A DNA stretch of 64,000 nt, taken from assembly GCA_026537415.1 (NCBI GenBank), contig JAFNMF010000001.1:668712-732711 (forward strand). The letters are read 5' to 3'. This DNA comes from Acetobacteraceae bacterium B3987. GTDB taxonomy: Bacteria > Pseudomonadota > Alphaproteobacteria > Acetobacterales > Acetobacteraceae. A program made the position numbers and the translations under genes. The notes under the pieces were generated by a model that searched no databases, was not told where the DNA came from, and was given only the letters and a program-made list of their open reading frames with translations. Positions 55,930-64,000 of the stretch are shown here, one piece after another. The first letter of the stretch is position 1; the number at the start of each line of letters is the position of its first letter.

Positions 55930-57673
55930 AACATTTTTCAGAGAGTAAGGTCTTTTTCATCTCGGCTAGTTCGCCAAGAAGGTCACGCAACAGCTCATCC
56001 AGATCGCTTTTCCGCTTCGCCTGAAGACGGCGATCCATCTCCTGCGCTGCCAGTCTCTGCTGAAGGACAACGCCCTCCCCTTCCAAAGCACGGATCCGCT
56101 CCAGAGATTCAACATGACGCTCACGTTCTTCAGCAAAACTGGCCTGCTCACGCCTCAGACCGTCATTCTCCGTCTCAAGATGTTCCACCTTTTTAACGAT
56201 GACAGCCTGAGCAGCCCTCTTTTCTTCGCCTTCTTTCAAAGAACGCTTGAGACGAACATTTTCATCCTCAAGAGATTGCATGATGAGGACGGATTGTTCC
56301 AACTTCCGTACAAGTTCCTGCCGCTCTGCGCTCAAGGTCTCCAGCTGGTTAGAAAGCTGCTTATGCTGAAAGGAGTCTTCCTTCTGCGACGAATGAAGCT
56401 GCTCATGTTCCGCCTGTAATGTTGCAAAACGCTTATGCAGCGCATCAAACTCACCCTGCTTCACCTCTGCACTCTGCAACTGCTTTTCTATCTCAGCCGT
56501 CAGACGTTCGACCGTCTCTCTCAGGCTAAGTGTTTCTTTTTCAAGCTCCTGATACTCAGCTTGTGCGGCTTCACTCTGTTTTGCACTAGCAGCACGCAAT
56601 GTTTCATTCTCGGTTTCAAGCGCATGGCAACGTTCTGCCTCTGTCCGAACCTCCTCCAGCTCACTGGTCAGCTCCTGAAGACGTCCATGCTCAGCCTGCA
56701 TGTCCGCCAGCTTTACCCTCAACCCTTCAAGCTGGGTCAATCGCTCCTTGCGAGACTCCGCCTCTCTCTGATGCTCTTTTGCTTCGGACTTCAGCTGCTC
56801 AATCGTTCTCTGCAATTCATGATTGCGCTCTTCCAGTGTACGGCTCCGAGCAGCCTCCACCTCACGCTGCTTCTGCCCAGCAGCACGCAAAGCCTCATTC
56901 TCAGATTCAAGACGCTGGGCACTAGCCTGCACAGCCTTCAGTTCTTCACGAAGGGCCTGCGCTTCATCACGCTCTACCTCACGCTGCTTCTGCCCAGCAG
57001 CACGCAAAGCCTCATTCTCAGATTCAAGACGCTGGACACTGGCCTGCACAGCCTTCAGCTCTTCACGAAGAGCCTGCGCTTCATCACGCTCTACCTGCTG
57101 ATGCGCCTCTTTTTCTGCCGTTAAGCGTTCAACAGCTTCCTGCAAAAGAAGATGTTGCTCCTCAAGCTCCGCCAGATAAACCTTCTCATCTTCCTTCTGA
57201 GGCGGAGTTTCATGAGCCTGCTGGAGTGCCTCTTTCAAAGAGGCATTCTCATCTTCCAATGTCTTGAGAGACAGAGCAATGCGGCCAAATTCTTCAAGAC
57301 GCTCATTGAGTGTCCTATTTTCCTGCTGAAGTTCCTTCAGCCGGTCAGACGGCGGTGCCACATCCTTACTGGTCGCTCCCTCACTTCCGTGAGATGGCGA
57401 TACGGAATCATCACCGATAATTCCCTCACGCTTCAACTGTGGGACGACCTCATGGCTCCGGGCACCATCCTGATAGAGCAGCCGGGCGATGTTCCGCACG
57501 ATCATGACGGCCTGTTCGTCATAATAGCTCTGCCCGTCCGCACGCTGTTCTGTTTTAAAAACGGGATAGAGACTTTCCCATGAACGCAGACGATACAGAG
57601 GGAGGCCCAGCTCCTCGGCAACACTGGCTGCCGTCCTCAAACCACCATGCTGATACGAATCAGTGGACGTCAT
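55928..57673 (-). CDS. MerR-type DNA-binding head fused to long coiled coil
   Basis: A 581-residue protein. Residues 12-90 form a MerR-like winged helix (LRTAASVAEELGLPLYRLRSWESLYPVF ... YYDEQAVMIVRNIARLL), as in the short MerR regulator usually beside ihfA. A Ser/Pro-rich linker (about 92-112) leads to some 450 residues of continuous heptad-like coiled coil, rich in Glu, Gln, Leu, Lys and Arg. Two 39-residue copies (beginning VERDEAQALREELKAVQAS) stand in tandem near 195-272. It starts with ATGA overlap at the ihfA stop. A regulator with a dimerising or scaffold role is a fair inference; the target is unknown. Confidence 0.85.
   Translation of the reverse strand: MTSTDSYQHGGLRTAASVAEELGLPLYRLRSWESLYPVFKTEQRADGQSYYDEQAVMIVRNIARLLYQDGARSHEVVPQLKREGIIGDDSVSPSHGSEGATSKDVAPPSDRLKELQQENRTLNERLEEFGRIALSLKTLEDENASLKEALQQAHETPPQKEDEKVYLAELEEQHLLLQEAVERLTAEKEAHQQVERDEAQALREELKAVQASVQRLESENEALRAAGQKQREVERDEAQALREELKAVQASAQRLESENEALRAAGQKQREVEAARSRTLEERNHELQRTIEQLKSEAKEHQREAESRKERLTQLEGLRVKLADMQAEHGRLQELTSELEEVRTEAERCHALETENETLRAASAKQSEAAQAEYQELEKETLSLRETVERLTAEIEKQLQSAEVKQGEFDALHKRFATLQAEHEQLHSSQKEDSFQHKQLSNQLETLSAERQELVRKLEQSVLIMQSLEDENVRLKRSLKEGEEKRAAQAVIVKKVEHLETENDGLRREQASFAEERERHVESLERIRALEGEGVVLQQRLAAQEMDRRLQAKRKSDLDELLRDLLGELAEMKKTLLSEKC
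56861..57094. repeat. 117-bp direct tandem duplication inside the coiled-coil gene
   Basis: Two adjacent 117-bp units, 56861-56977 and 56978-57094, differ at only about five positions and keep the reading frame (39 codons each). The identity at silent sites shows that the duplication is recent. Since 39 is not a multiple of 7, the insertion shifts the heptad phase unless there is a skip. Confidence 0.95.
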
Positions 57674-57984
57674 CGAGAGGCACCCTGTTGCGTTGCCGAT
57701 CTACCGTTAACGCTTTCCCGTAACAAACGGGACGGACGGAAGAACGGCACACGCCGCGCCGAGATGACAGCCTCCTCTCCCGTGAGAGGATTTCTTCCCA
57801 GACGAGGTGCTTTGTCCCTCACAGAAAACGTCCCAAAGCCGCTGATTTTCAACGACTTGCCCTGTTCGAGCGTCTGGACGAACAGCTCAAACATCTCCTC
57901 CAGAAACAGGGTGGCCTGTTGCCGGGAAAAGCCATGCTCCTCCTGAAGGAGCTCTATCAGATCAGCGCGTGCAATTGTCTCCAT
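57670..57984 (-). CDS. ihfA: Integration host factor alpha subunit
   Basis: A 104-residue IHF alpha: METIARADLIELLQEEHGFSR, LKISGFGTFSVRDKAPRLGRNPLTGEEAVISARRVPFFRPSRLLRE. It binds specific sites as a heterodimer with IhfB and bends DNA sharply. The ATG at 57984 gives the family N-terminus; a start at 58002 adds six non-conserved residues. It follows fabH by 107 bp and is translationally coupled to the MerR-coiled-coil gene. Confidence 0.95.
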   Translation of the reverse strand: METIARADLIELLQEEHGFSRQQATLFLEEMFELFVQTLEQGKSLKISGFGTFSVRDKAPRLGRNPLTGEEAVISARRVPFFRPSRLLRESVNGRSATQQGASR

Positions 57985-58091
57985 AATGAGAAAACGTATC
58001 ACGAGCTATCTAATTAGCACACTGAAAAAACGAAATCCCCTGCATATAAATCAGGGGACCTCATCACTATTTCATCCGAAACAGGGCAGTC

Positions 58092-59087
58092 TTACATTCT
58101 TATGAGTGCCGAACCCCAAGTAAGACCACCACCCAGAGCCTCCATCAGGACGAGATCACCCTGCTTGATCCGCCCATCCCGAACCGCTTCATCCAGTGCC
58201 AAAGGAATGGACGCAGCAGATGTGTTGGCATGACGATCCACCGTCACCACGACCCTCTCCGAGGGCAGAGAGAGCTTTTTGGCCATACCGTCAATGATTC
58301 TCAGATTCGCCTGGTGAGGCACCATCCACTGAATGTCCGTCCCCTTGAGGCCATTGGTCTCCAGAGCTTCATCAACAGCAGCAGCAAGATTGACGACAGC
58401 ATGACGGAATACCTCCCGCCCATGCATCTTCAGAGCCACCTTGCCAGATGCACACCCGACAGCTCCATCAACATAAAGGAGATCACCAAGCCGCCCATCT
58501 GCATGAAGGTGAGTGGACAGAATGCCTTCACCCTCACCAGCACCTGCCTCCAACAGAACAGCACCGGCACCATCACCAAACAGAACGCAGGTGGAGCGAT
58601 CTTCCCAATCCAGCAGACGGGAGAACACCTCTACGCCGATCACCATGATACGCTTGGCCTGACCAGAGCGAATCATGGAATCGCCAACCGTCAGAGCATA
58701 AACAAAACCGGAGCAAGCTGCGCTGACATCAAAGCCAAAACCCTGCTCCATACCCAGGGCCGCCTGAACACGCACAGCAACGGACGGAAAAACCTGATCT
58801 GGCGTTGATGTCGCCACAATAATGGCATCAACATCCTCAGCAGTTCGACCTGCGTGATCCAATGCCCTCTGAGCCGCCATATGTGCAAGTGAAACAGCCG
58901 TCTCATCCCCTGAGACGATATGACGCTGCTGGATTCCAGTTCTGGTCCGTATCCACTCATCCGATGTATCAAGATTGAACTCGGCAGCCAGCTCATCATT
59001 ACTGAAAGCACGCCGCGGAAGAGCACTACCGACACCTATCAGACGGGCACCCGTTCCCTTATCCTGGGACTGTTTATCCTGCGCCAT
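58092..59087 (-). CDS. fabH: 3-oxoacyl-ACP synthase III
   Basis: Condenses acetyl-CoA with malonyl-ACP to start fatty acid synthesis. The 331-residue protein carries the Cys-His-Asn triad: SAACSGFVYAL, VPHQANLRIID and HANTSAASIP. It begins 9 bp after plsX, and together they channel acyl chains into lipid synthesis. Confidence 0.96.
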   Translation of the reverse strand: MAQDKQSQDKGTGARLIGVGSALPRRAFSNDELAAEFNLDTSDEWIRTRTGIQQRHIVSGDETAVSLAHMAAQRALDHAGRTAEDVDAIIVATSTPDQVFPSVAVRVQAALGMEQGFGFDVSAACSGFVYALTVGDSMIRSGQAKRIMVIGVEVFSRLLDWEDRSTCVLFGDGAGAVLLEAGAGEGEGILSTHLHADGRLGDLLYVDGAVGCASGKVALKMHGREVFRHAVVNLAAAVDEALETNGLKGTDIQWMVPHQANLRIIDGMAKKLSLPSERVVVTVDRHANTSAASIPLALDEAVRDGRIKQGDLVLMEALGGGLTWGSALIRM

Positions 59088-59096
59088 ATGAAGACG

Positions 59097-60200
59097 TCAC
59101 TCCTGCTCTTTATTCTCTCCAGACTGCCCCAGCATACCTAGCTGGTCCAGACGGTGGCGGATTTTGTCATTCAGACGATTCTCTACAGCGTCTATGGCGA
59201 CATCCACAGCAGAGGCGAAACCTTCCGCATCAGCTCCGCCATGTGACTTCACAACGATACCATTCAGCCCCACAAAAACAGCACCATTATAACGGCTGGG
59301 GTCAATCCATTCCTTCATCCGGCGCAGGCCGGGACGGACCAGAAGATAGCCAAGCTTGGTCAGCCAGTTGCTCATAAACACGCTTCTGAGCAACCCAAAC
59401 GCTAGCTTCAACGCCCCCTCGCCTGTTTTCAGCGCCACATTGCCCGTGAAGCCATCCGTCACGACAACATCGGTCACGCCTGCGGTGATATCGTGCCCTT
59501 CCACAAAGCCATAGAAACGATCAGACAGAACACTGTCCCGCAACCGTTCGGCGGCCTGTTTCAGACGCTCATCACCCTTTAGCTCTTCCGAACCGACATT
59601 AAGCAGACCGATGCTAGGTGCCTTGAGGGACAAAGCAGCCTGTGCAAAGGCCTCGCCCATGATAGCGAACTCAACCAAATTACGGGCATCACAAACGATA
59701 TTCGCACCGAGGTCGAGCATAACGACATCGCCACGGGCGGACGGCTGGACCGCCGCCATAGCTGGGCGTGAAATGCCGGGAATGGCCTTGACGATAATCT
59801 TCGCCAGCGCAAGCATGGCACCGCTATTCCCAGCAGAAACAACGCCCCGTGCCTCACCAGAAGCCACTGCTTCCATAGCGATCCGCATGGATGATCCCCG
59901 AACGCGGAGAGCCGCAGTAGGCTTCATCTCCATAGGGATACTCTCCGGCGCATGTCGCACAGTGCAGAGAGCTGAAAGTTTGGGATAATTCGCAAGCGAT
60001 GCGTTCAATACCTTCTCATCACCGATGAGAAGAATCCGGATATCTGAATGACGGATAGCCGCCATCTCCAGTCCAGCGAGAACGATCCCGGGGGCGTTAT
60101 CTCCCCCCATGGCATCAACGGCCAGGGTAAAAGGAGCTGGAGAATGTGCAGTCTGTTTTTCGACTCCACCCTCAGCTCTAACGCCAGACGCCTCCGTCAT
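59097..60200 (-). CDS. plsX: Acyl-ACP--phosphate acyltransferase PlsX
   Basis: Makes acyl-phosphate from acyl-ACP for phospholipid synthesis. The 367-residue protein shows LAVDAMGGDNAPGIVLAGLE, VVSAGNSGAMLALA, LDLGANIVCDARNLVEFA, VTDGFTGNVALKTGEG and GVRRM-like helices. Upstream ATG at 60251 is open; 60200 was taken since it gives the usual length with a GGGGG-rich site upstream. It follows rpmF, separated by about 100 bp with a weak hairpin. Confidence 0.94.
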   Translation of the reverse strand: MTEASGVRAEGGVEKQTAHSPAPFTLAVDAMGGDNAPGIVLAGLEMAAIRHSDIRILLIGDEKVLNASLANYPKLSALCTVRHAPESIPMEMKPTAALRVRGSSMRIAMEAVASGEARGVVSAGNSGAMLALAKIIVKAIPGISRPAMAAVQPSARGDVVMLDLGANIVCDARNLVEFAIMGEAFAQAALSLKAPSIGLLNVGSEELKGDERLKQAAERLRDSVLSDRFYGFVEGHDITAGVTDVVVTDGFTGNVALKTGEGALKLAFGLLRSVFMSNWLTKLGYLLVRPGLRRMKEWIDPSRYNGAVFVGLNGIVVKSHGGADAEGFASAVDVAIDAVENRLNDKIRHRLDQLGMLGQSGENKEQE

Positions 60201-60258
60201 GAGTGCAGCCCCCAGAAAATCCTTGTTTTCCTGCTTGCGCAGGACACACAAAATGCAA

Positions 60259-60279
60259 CCCCGGACTAAAAGCCCGGGG
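60259..60279 (-). other. Hairpin between rpmF and plsX
   Basis: On the minus strand, CCCCGG and CCGGGG form a 6-bp stem with a 9-nt loop, followed by TTGCATTTTG. It may reduce readthrough from rpmF into plsX. Confidence 0.35.
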
Positions 60280-60305
60280 CTCTATCCAATGAAGGATATA
60301 GGCTA

Positions 60306-60512
60306 TCAGGCGCGGACGGCTGTCTTCAGAGCGCGACCCTCTGCACTGACAACCTCACGACCATCATAGTGGCCGCAATGGCTGCATACATGATGCGGGC
60401 GTTTCATTTCGCCGCAGTTTGCACATTCAGCATGTGCTTCAATACGAAGAGCCTGATGGCTGCGACGCATGCCACGACGGGACGGCGTAGTCTTTCTCTT
60501 GGGGACGGCCAT
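60306..60512 (-). CDS. rpmF: 50S ribosomal protein L32
   Basis: A 68-residue L32 starting [20 protein letters not shown], with a zinc ribbon CANC ... CSHC (Cys30, 33, 43, 46). It is slightly longer than the common 57-60 residues, due to the C-terminal [18 protein letters not shown]. The order DUF177 / rpmF / plsX / fabH is widely conserved. Between the DUF177 gene and rpmF lie about 220 bp with two hairpins, including GCAGAGAG/CTCTCTGC at 60639-60659, and probably the rpmF promoter. Confidence 0.96.
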   Translation of the reverse strand: MAVPKRKTTPSRRGMRRSHQALRIEAHAECANCGEMKRPHHVCSHCGHYDGREVVSAEGRALKTAVRA

Positions 60513-60733
60513 GGGTTTCTGCCTCTCACTGGGTTGCGTATCCGGCTTCTGCTACCGCACGGCGCGGCCTCAAGCCAGAGAAATCTCACTAGGTGTTCAC
60601 CACCGCCATAAGCCACGGTGCTCAGGCGTGGGGCTCTAGCAGAGAGAGTAACTCTCTGCAAGCCATCAATGCCACTACGACATTGCTCCTTGCCTCCCGC
60701 CTTTAACAGAAGGCCGAAGAAATTACCACTCCC

Positions 60734-61333
60734 TTACCGTTCTTTCCGTAATTTTTTCAGCACGTCAAACGGATTGTCACGAGCAGTATCACGGCGTTCG
60801 TCCAGCTCATCATCAGACGGCGTAACCTCTACAAACGTCTCCAACCCCGCCCCTGCCCGGCGAGGATAGGGAGTAAGACACAAAGCCAGCTGTTCAGCGG
60901 CCGCCTCGCCCAAATCAATCATGCGGCCATCATAAGGAATATCATCAGCATCCTCCTGAAGCAGGGCCTCAATATCGATATCCTCATCATCAGGCATGTC
61001 GGAAGCCGGAACGAAACGCAGGCTAAAAGGCTCATCAATCACTTCTTCGACCGGCTCACCCGTAATGATGCAAGCCTGCTCCAACTGCGCCTGAATGTGA
61101 CCTTCGGCCAACACGATATTGTCCGCCCCCCGCTTGAGGTCAAAGGTGCAGGAAAGCCGATCTAGGGACAGCAGACCAAAACGCTTCCGCAGACCTTCTC
61201 TTTCCTCGGCATTGGCTTCTACATACTCCCTAAGGGGACGACCCGTCTTTGCCAGAGGAATACGATGCGAGAATTCCGACGTACTCTTTGCTTCAGGCTG
61301 TGTTCCAGCGTCTATTTTACCCCCAGATGACAT
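60734..61333 (-). CDS. YceD-type DUF177 protein
   Basis: A 199-residue protein of the YceD/DUF177 family: FSHRIPLAKTGRPLREYVEANAEER, a mid-domain with QACIITGEPVEEVIDEPFSLRFVP, an acidic stretch (DMPDDEDIDIEALLQED) and a C-terminal QLALCLTPYPRRAG. The family sits beside rpmF and is implicated in 23S rRNA or ribosome maturation. Cysteine in ACIITGEP is conserved. The ATG at 61333 with GGGAGG upstream was chosen; the frame is open to 61486. It is divergent from bamE. Confidence 0.88.
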   Translation of the reverse strand: MSSGGKIDAGTQPEAKSTSEFSHRIPLAKTGRPLREYVEANAEEREGLRKRFGLLSLDRLSCTFDLKRGADNIVLAEGHIQAQLEQACIITGEPVEEVIDEPFSLRFVPASDMPDDEDIDIEALLQEDADDIPYDGRMIDLGEAAAEQLALCLTPYPRRAGAGLETFVEVTPSDDELDERRDTARDNPFDVLKKLRKER

Positions 61334-61526
61334 GATGACCTCCCAGTAAGTCTTACGATGTGCCTCTTTCAGAGGGAGGCGAGGCCATGAAGTCAAGACA
61401 AAACTGTGCTGACTGAGGGGCAGACAGCTGACAACTCCACGAAAAAGATTGACATGCCGCCCTCTCTGAGGCACCGGAAAGAACACGTATGGCTTGCCCG
61501 CATATCATCAGGACAGTTTGCCCTTC

Positions 61527-62147
61527 ATGACCAGCTTTTCTACTGCCGCCACCCCGGACAAGAGCTCCCGTTTTCTCCGCCTGACACGTTTCATGGCAGC
61601 GCATCGCCGTTGCTGGACGGGCCTGCTGGCCGGGGGCGTCCTCATGCTCAGCAGTTGTGAAGCCATCAGTCCGCCCCCTATCCCACGTGGGGCCCTGATT
61701 GAAAAACTGGATTATGACCAGCTTGTCCTCAATTCCAGTACCCAGAATGACGCTCTGAGCATTCTGGGGTCTCCAACGGCACATGCGACCTTCAATGACA
61801 ACACATGGATCTACATCTCCATGACGAAGGATCTCGTCCCGCTGGCGCACCCGGTCGTGGACAAGCAGCAGATTCTGGTACTGAACTTCGATGATGCAGG
61901 CGTTCTTCGCAAAATGAATGTGCTGAACAAGCACGATGCCATCCGCGTCTCTATGGCAAGCGGGGCCACCCCAACACCCGGAACGCATATTTCCGTCATT
62001 CAGGAACTGTTGGGTAATGTGGGTCGCTATAACCCAATGAGCAGCATGGGCAGCACGTTCGGCGGGCTAGGAAATGGCGGCATGGGTGCCGGCCCAATGA
62101 GTGGTCAGGGAACCGGCAACGGTGGCGTTGGCAACTCAATGCCCTAA
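61527..62147 (+). CDS. bamE: BamE/SmpA-type outer-membrane assembly lipoprotein
   Basis: A 206-residue lipoprotein of the BAM complex. Signal peptide with lipobox LSSC (near residue 44 from this start), then the BamE fold: GALIEKLDYDQLVLNSSTQNDALSILGSPTAHATFNDNTWIYIS and VLNFDDAGVLRKM. The C-terminal 40 residues are Gly/Met/Asn-rich (SSMGSTFGGLGNGG), as in alphaproteobacterial BamE. A start at 61593 (MAAHRRCWTG) would give a more usual signal peptide, so the start is unsure. It lies divergently from the DUF177 gene, a conserved arrangement. Confidence 0.88.
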   Translation: MTSFSTAATPDKSSRFLRLTRFMAAHRRCWTGLLAGGVLMLSSCEAISPPPIPRGALIEKLDYDQLVLNSSTQNDALSILGSPTAHATFNDNTWIYISMTKDLVPLAHPVVDKQQILVLNFDDAGVLRKMNVLNKHDAIRVSMASGATPTPGTHISVIQELLGNVGRYNPMSSMGSTFGGLGNGGMGAGPMSGQGTGNGGVGNSMP

Positions 62148-62173
62148 ATCTTCAGATAAAATAACAGAAACTA

Positions 62174-62215
62174 AGAGGGAAAGTTCCTTGTTCAGCGTAA
62201 AGGGACTCTCCCTCT
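62174..62215. terminator. Stem-loop between bamE and the MarR gene
   Basis: A 14-bp stem with one mismatch (AGAGGGA-A-AGTTCC / GGGACT-C-TCCCTCT) and a 14-nt loop lies between convergent genes; only the minus strand is followed by a loosely T-rich stretch. It is a likely bidirectional terminator. Confidence 0.6.
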
Positions 62216-62216
62216 C

Positions 62217-62705
62217 CTACATCCCTTCGGATGATTGACTGACCTGTTCAGCAGCACGCAGCACACGACGAAAGCCATCAACGGCACCCCCATCAACCTG
62301 CCGATAGGTTTGTGTCAACACCATGCGGATAGCCGTGAAAAGGTCCGCTTCAAGTTCTCTTCCTTTATCTGTCAAGAAAATAGGCCGCTTTCGCCGGTCT
62401 GCTCCATCTTGCCGTTGCTCGACCAGCCTCTTCTCTTTCAACTCACCTAGTGCCCGCCCCAATGACTGCTTGGTAATGCCAAGACGCCTGCATAGCTCGC
62501 TAGGCAGAAGCCCTTCATGACTGCCCAAAAGAAACATGATCCGATGATGGGCAGGCCCTAAACCATGAGCTTCCAATCCACTCTCACAAGCAACAGATAA
62601 AGAACGCCACAGAGAGAGGAATCCTTCAAAAGACTGTCTGATGGAATATTCCCTCAGATACAGATGCGCATCAACCACGGTCCGTGTGTCATTCTGTGCC
62701 ACCAC
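62217..62705 (-). CDS. MarR-family transcriptional regulator
   Basis: A 162-residue winged-helix regulator: GLGPAHHRIMFLLGSHEGLLPSELCRRLGITKQSLGRALGELKEKRLVEQRQDGADRRKRPIFLTDKGRELE, the MarR recognition helix and wing with the conserved DRR. It resembles the PetP-type MarR proteins of alphaproteobacteria. The start is GTG, with AGGAGG four to eight nt upstream. The target and ligand are unknown. Confidence 0.9.
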   Translation of the reverse strand: MVAQNDTRTVVDAHLYLREYSIRQSFEGFLSLWRSLSVACESGLEAHGLGPAHHRIMFLLGSHEGLLPSELCRRLGITKQSLGRALGELKEKRLVEQRQDGADRRKRPIFLTDKGRELEADLFTAIRMVLTQTYRQVDGGAVDGFRRVLRAAEQVSQSSEGM

Positions 62706-62956
62706 CTTGCCTCCTGCCGTTTTTCACACGCTCATCCACATGCAGCATACGCTTCCCAGCCATGAGGAGCCATCAAACATACGAAATAATCCACAGATAA
62801 AGCAGCCCTTCAATTTTTCCATCTTCAGAAACTATTGTCTCATGTTTTGGATTATGATAGGCCACTTCACACTGTAATCGGATCCGCGTCCTTCAATGGG
62901 TGATGCTACAGACACCGCTCGGGAAGGATCAGAACCCCAAAGGAGATGACGACACC

Positions 62957-63160
62957 GTGCAGGTTCTCGTTCGTGATAATAATGTTGACCAGGCTCTGAA
63001 AGCCCTCAAGAAGAAAATGCAGCGCGAAGGCGTCTTCCGTGAGATGAAGCTCCGTCGCCACTTTGAAAAGCCGTCCGAGCGTCGCGCTCGTGAGGTTGCT
63101 GAGGCTGTACGCCGCGCTCGCAAAATGGAGCGTAAGCGTCTGGAGCGCGAAGGCTTCTAA
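62957..63160 (+). CDS. rpsU: 30S ribosomal protein S21
   Basis: A 67-residue S21: [25 protein letters not shown] followed by the basic [16 protein letters not shown] tail. The GTG at 62957 gives the conserved N-terminus; an AAGGAG is 11 nt upstream. The in-frame ATG at 62900 would add 19 unconserved residues. The 250 bp before it hold the promoter region and a long leader, with nothing else I recognise. Confidence 0.95.
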   Translation: MQVLVRDNNVDQALKALKKKMQREGVFREMKLRRHFEKPSERRAREVAEAVRRARKMERKRLEREGF

Positions 63161-63189
63161 GTTTAGCCTGTTCGTACTTTACGAATGAG

Positions 63190-63217
63190 AAAGCCATCCA
63201 TGTCGGATGGCTTTTTT
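63190..63217. terminator. Intrinsic terminator of rpsU
   Basis: A 9-bp stem (AAGCCATCC / GGATGGCTT) with a 5-nt loop, followed by TTTTTT. It ends 30 bp before the stop codon of the facing glycosyltransferase gene. Confidence 0.9.
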
Positions 63218-63246
63218 CATATCCGCTACTTTTCCTGTCTCTGGCG

Positions 63247-64000
63247 TTACTGAACAACCCAGCCGGAAAGATTGTGCCTTACTTCCAGCGAATAAAGCCT
63301 CACGGGGCGACCTCTATCCATTCGCCACAAAGTCCCTACTCCTGCCGCCGCTGGCCCGTAATGTTCGTCCTTCAGATATAGAGCCGTTCCGACCGTCTTC
63401 TGGGGCAAGCCATCCAGATAGCCCCAGCGAGAATCCCTTCCGACCACTATAAGGCCTACCGGTTTCTGAAAGGCCAGAATGGCGGCCAGTGCGTAATCAT
63501 CAGTAACCAGATAGGTCGCACCAGCTTTACCAGCTTCTTCCGCCAAAGCCTTCGCCAGACCGTCCCAGCCTGCCCCTAATCTTGCTACGACGTTCAGATG
63601 CGATGACAACGGCAAGCCTCCCGTCAAACACTGAACATAGACCAATGCTGTACAGAGCCCCCCCGTCATTACCGCTCCCCTGACCCGCCGCCCATAAGCA
63701 GCACCGGCAAGAATCAAGACAGGATAGAGTATCCAGACCCAATTAGGCTGGATGCGCTCACCCGTTACGTTCACCAGAAACAACACAATAGCGGGGATAG
63801 AGAGCCATAGCAGAACAGGCTTTTCGCGACGGGCCCGCCATAATCCCGCAACACATAAGACAGCGACCCAAGGTGTAAGAAGAGCCAACTGTCCCGCAAC
63901 AAGCTCTCCCAGAAACTGCCCTGCCCGCTCCGGGTGCCATTGAGACGCCCGTCCACCCTGCTTGAGCAGCCCAGCCCAGCCATGATGATCGTTCCAGATA
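63247..64000 (-). CDS. GT39-like membrane glycosyltransferase, C-terminal part
   Basis: The frame is open from the right edge of the window to the stop at 63247 (about 250 residues seen; the N-terminus is missing). The visible part begins WNDHHGWAGLLKQGGRASQWHPERAGQFLGELVAGQLALLTPWVAVLCVAGLW, resembling the loop and helix of PMT/ArnT-type (GT39) transferases, followed by more membrane helices (VLFLVNVTGERIQPNWVWILYPVLILAGA) and a C-terminal soluble tail. Such enzymes move a sugar from a polyprenyl phosphate to lipid A or other periplasmic acceptors. Substrate unknown. Confidence 0.78.
   Translation of the reverse strand, partial: IWNDHHGWAGLLKQGGRASQWHPERAGQFLGELVAGQLALLTPWVAVLCVAGLWRARREKPVLLWLSIPAIVLFLVNVTGERIQPNWVWILYPVLILAGAAYGRRVRGAVMTGGLCTALVYVQCLTGGLPLSSHLNVVARLGAGWDGLAKALAEEAGKAGATYLVTDDYALAAILAFQKPVGLIVVGRDSRWGYLDGLPQKTVGTALYLKDEHYGPAAAGVGTLWRMDRGRPVRLYSLEVRHNLSGWVVQ

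Noticed and set aside
56861-57094. Tandem repeat as a mobile or CRISPR-like element
   Set aside because: It has two long in-frame units with no spacer and lies wholly within a coding region, so it is a gene-internal duplication.
55928-57673. Plasmid KfrA-like or SMC-like protein
   Set aside because: The head is of MerR type and the locus is the conserved chromosomal ihfA-fabH-plsX block; no ATPase motifs are present.
60513-60733. Possible small RNA between the DUF177 gene and rpmF
   Set aside because: There are two hairpins but no promoter-terminator pair or known fold; more likely an rpmF leader.

Overview
The window reads as an ordinary stretch of core chromosome from an acetic acid bacterium (Acetobacteraceae, Alphaproteobacteria), probably a host- or sugar-adapted relative of Gluconobacter or Bombella. 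Supporting this are the moderately high GC, the Rhodospirillales-type order tRNA-Leu / tig / clpP / clpX / lon / hupB / tRNA-Val, the run birA / coaX / rnj / proS / lolCE / lolD / dnaE, the bolA / J-protein / cobS / cobT block, and the rpmF / plsX / fabH / ihfA / merR block. Genus is not fixed by what I can see. I found no insertion sequences, phage genes, CRISPR arrays or plasmid functions. Coding density is very high and no stretch over about 300 bp lacks a gene or RNA.

Layout. 1-7.4 kb: 3' end-truncated lysC, ubiG, a Tat-exported lactonase, a comF-grxC-DUF2147 group, galU and phosphomannomutase/phosphoglucomutase, then tRNA-Leu(GAG). 7.5-13.7 kb: lipB, a LolA-like lipoprotein with bolA, a J-domain protein, cobS, cobT and an unknown secreted protein. 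13.8-23.8 kb: a seven-gene minus-strand operon from birA to dnaE. 23.8-30.8 kb: tRNA-Val(TAC), HU and the proteostasis genes lon, clpX, clpP, tig, with tRNA-Leu(TAG). 30.9-36.7 kb: NAD(P)HX repair enzyme, a CopD-like membrane protein, and a DEAD-box helicase with a 300-residue basic/acidic tail translationally coupled to a TrmA-family rRNA methyltransferase. 36.7-42.8 kb: a complete SUF iron-sulfur operon (Rrf2 regulator, sufB, C, D, S, sufT, sufA). 42.8-49 kb: DUF445 protein, a divergent PEP-carboxylase-like protein, and a fluoride-riboswitch-controlled CLC antiporter with a small monooxygenase. 49-55.8 kb: EF-G, L28, an Atm1-like ABC exporter, a Nudix enzyme, an AI-2E/PerM family permease and tRNA-Pro(GGG). 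55.9-64 kb: a MerR-headed long coiled-coil protein, ihfA, fabH, plsX, rpmF, a DUF177 protein, bamE, a MarR regulator, rpsU and a truncated GT39-like membrane glycosyltransferase.

The most notable items are (i) the fluoride riboswitch / CLC-F / monooxygenase unit; (ii) a PEP-carboxylase homologue that keeps much of the active site but lacks the mobile-loop arginine and a second phosphate-binding arginine; (iii) the MerR-coiled-coil protein with a near-perfect 117-bp internal tandem duplication; (iv) Lys/Ala/Thr-rich low-complexity tails on both Lon and a DEAD-box helicase; and (v) the direct junction of hupB-tRNA-Val to birA, where related Rhodospirillales carry the nuo operon, suggesting loss of complex I. 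Functional calls rest on motifs read by eye; no database search was possible.
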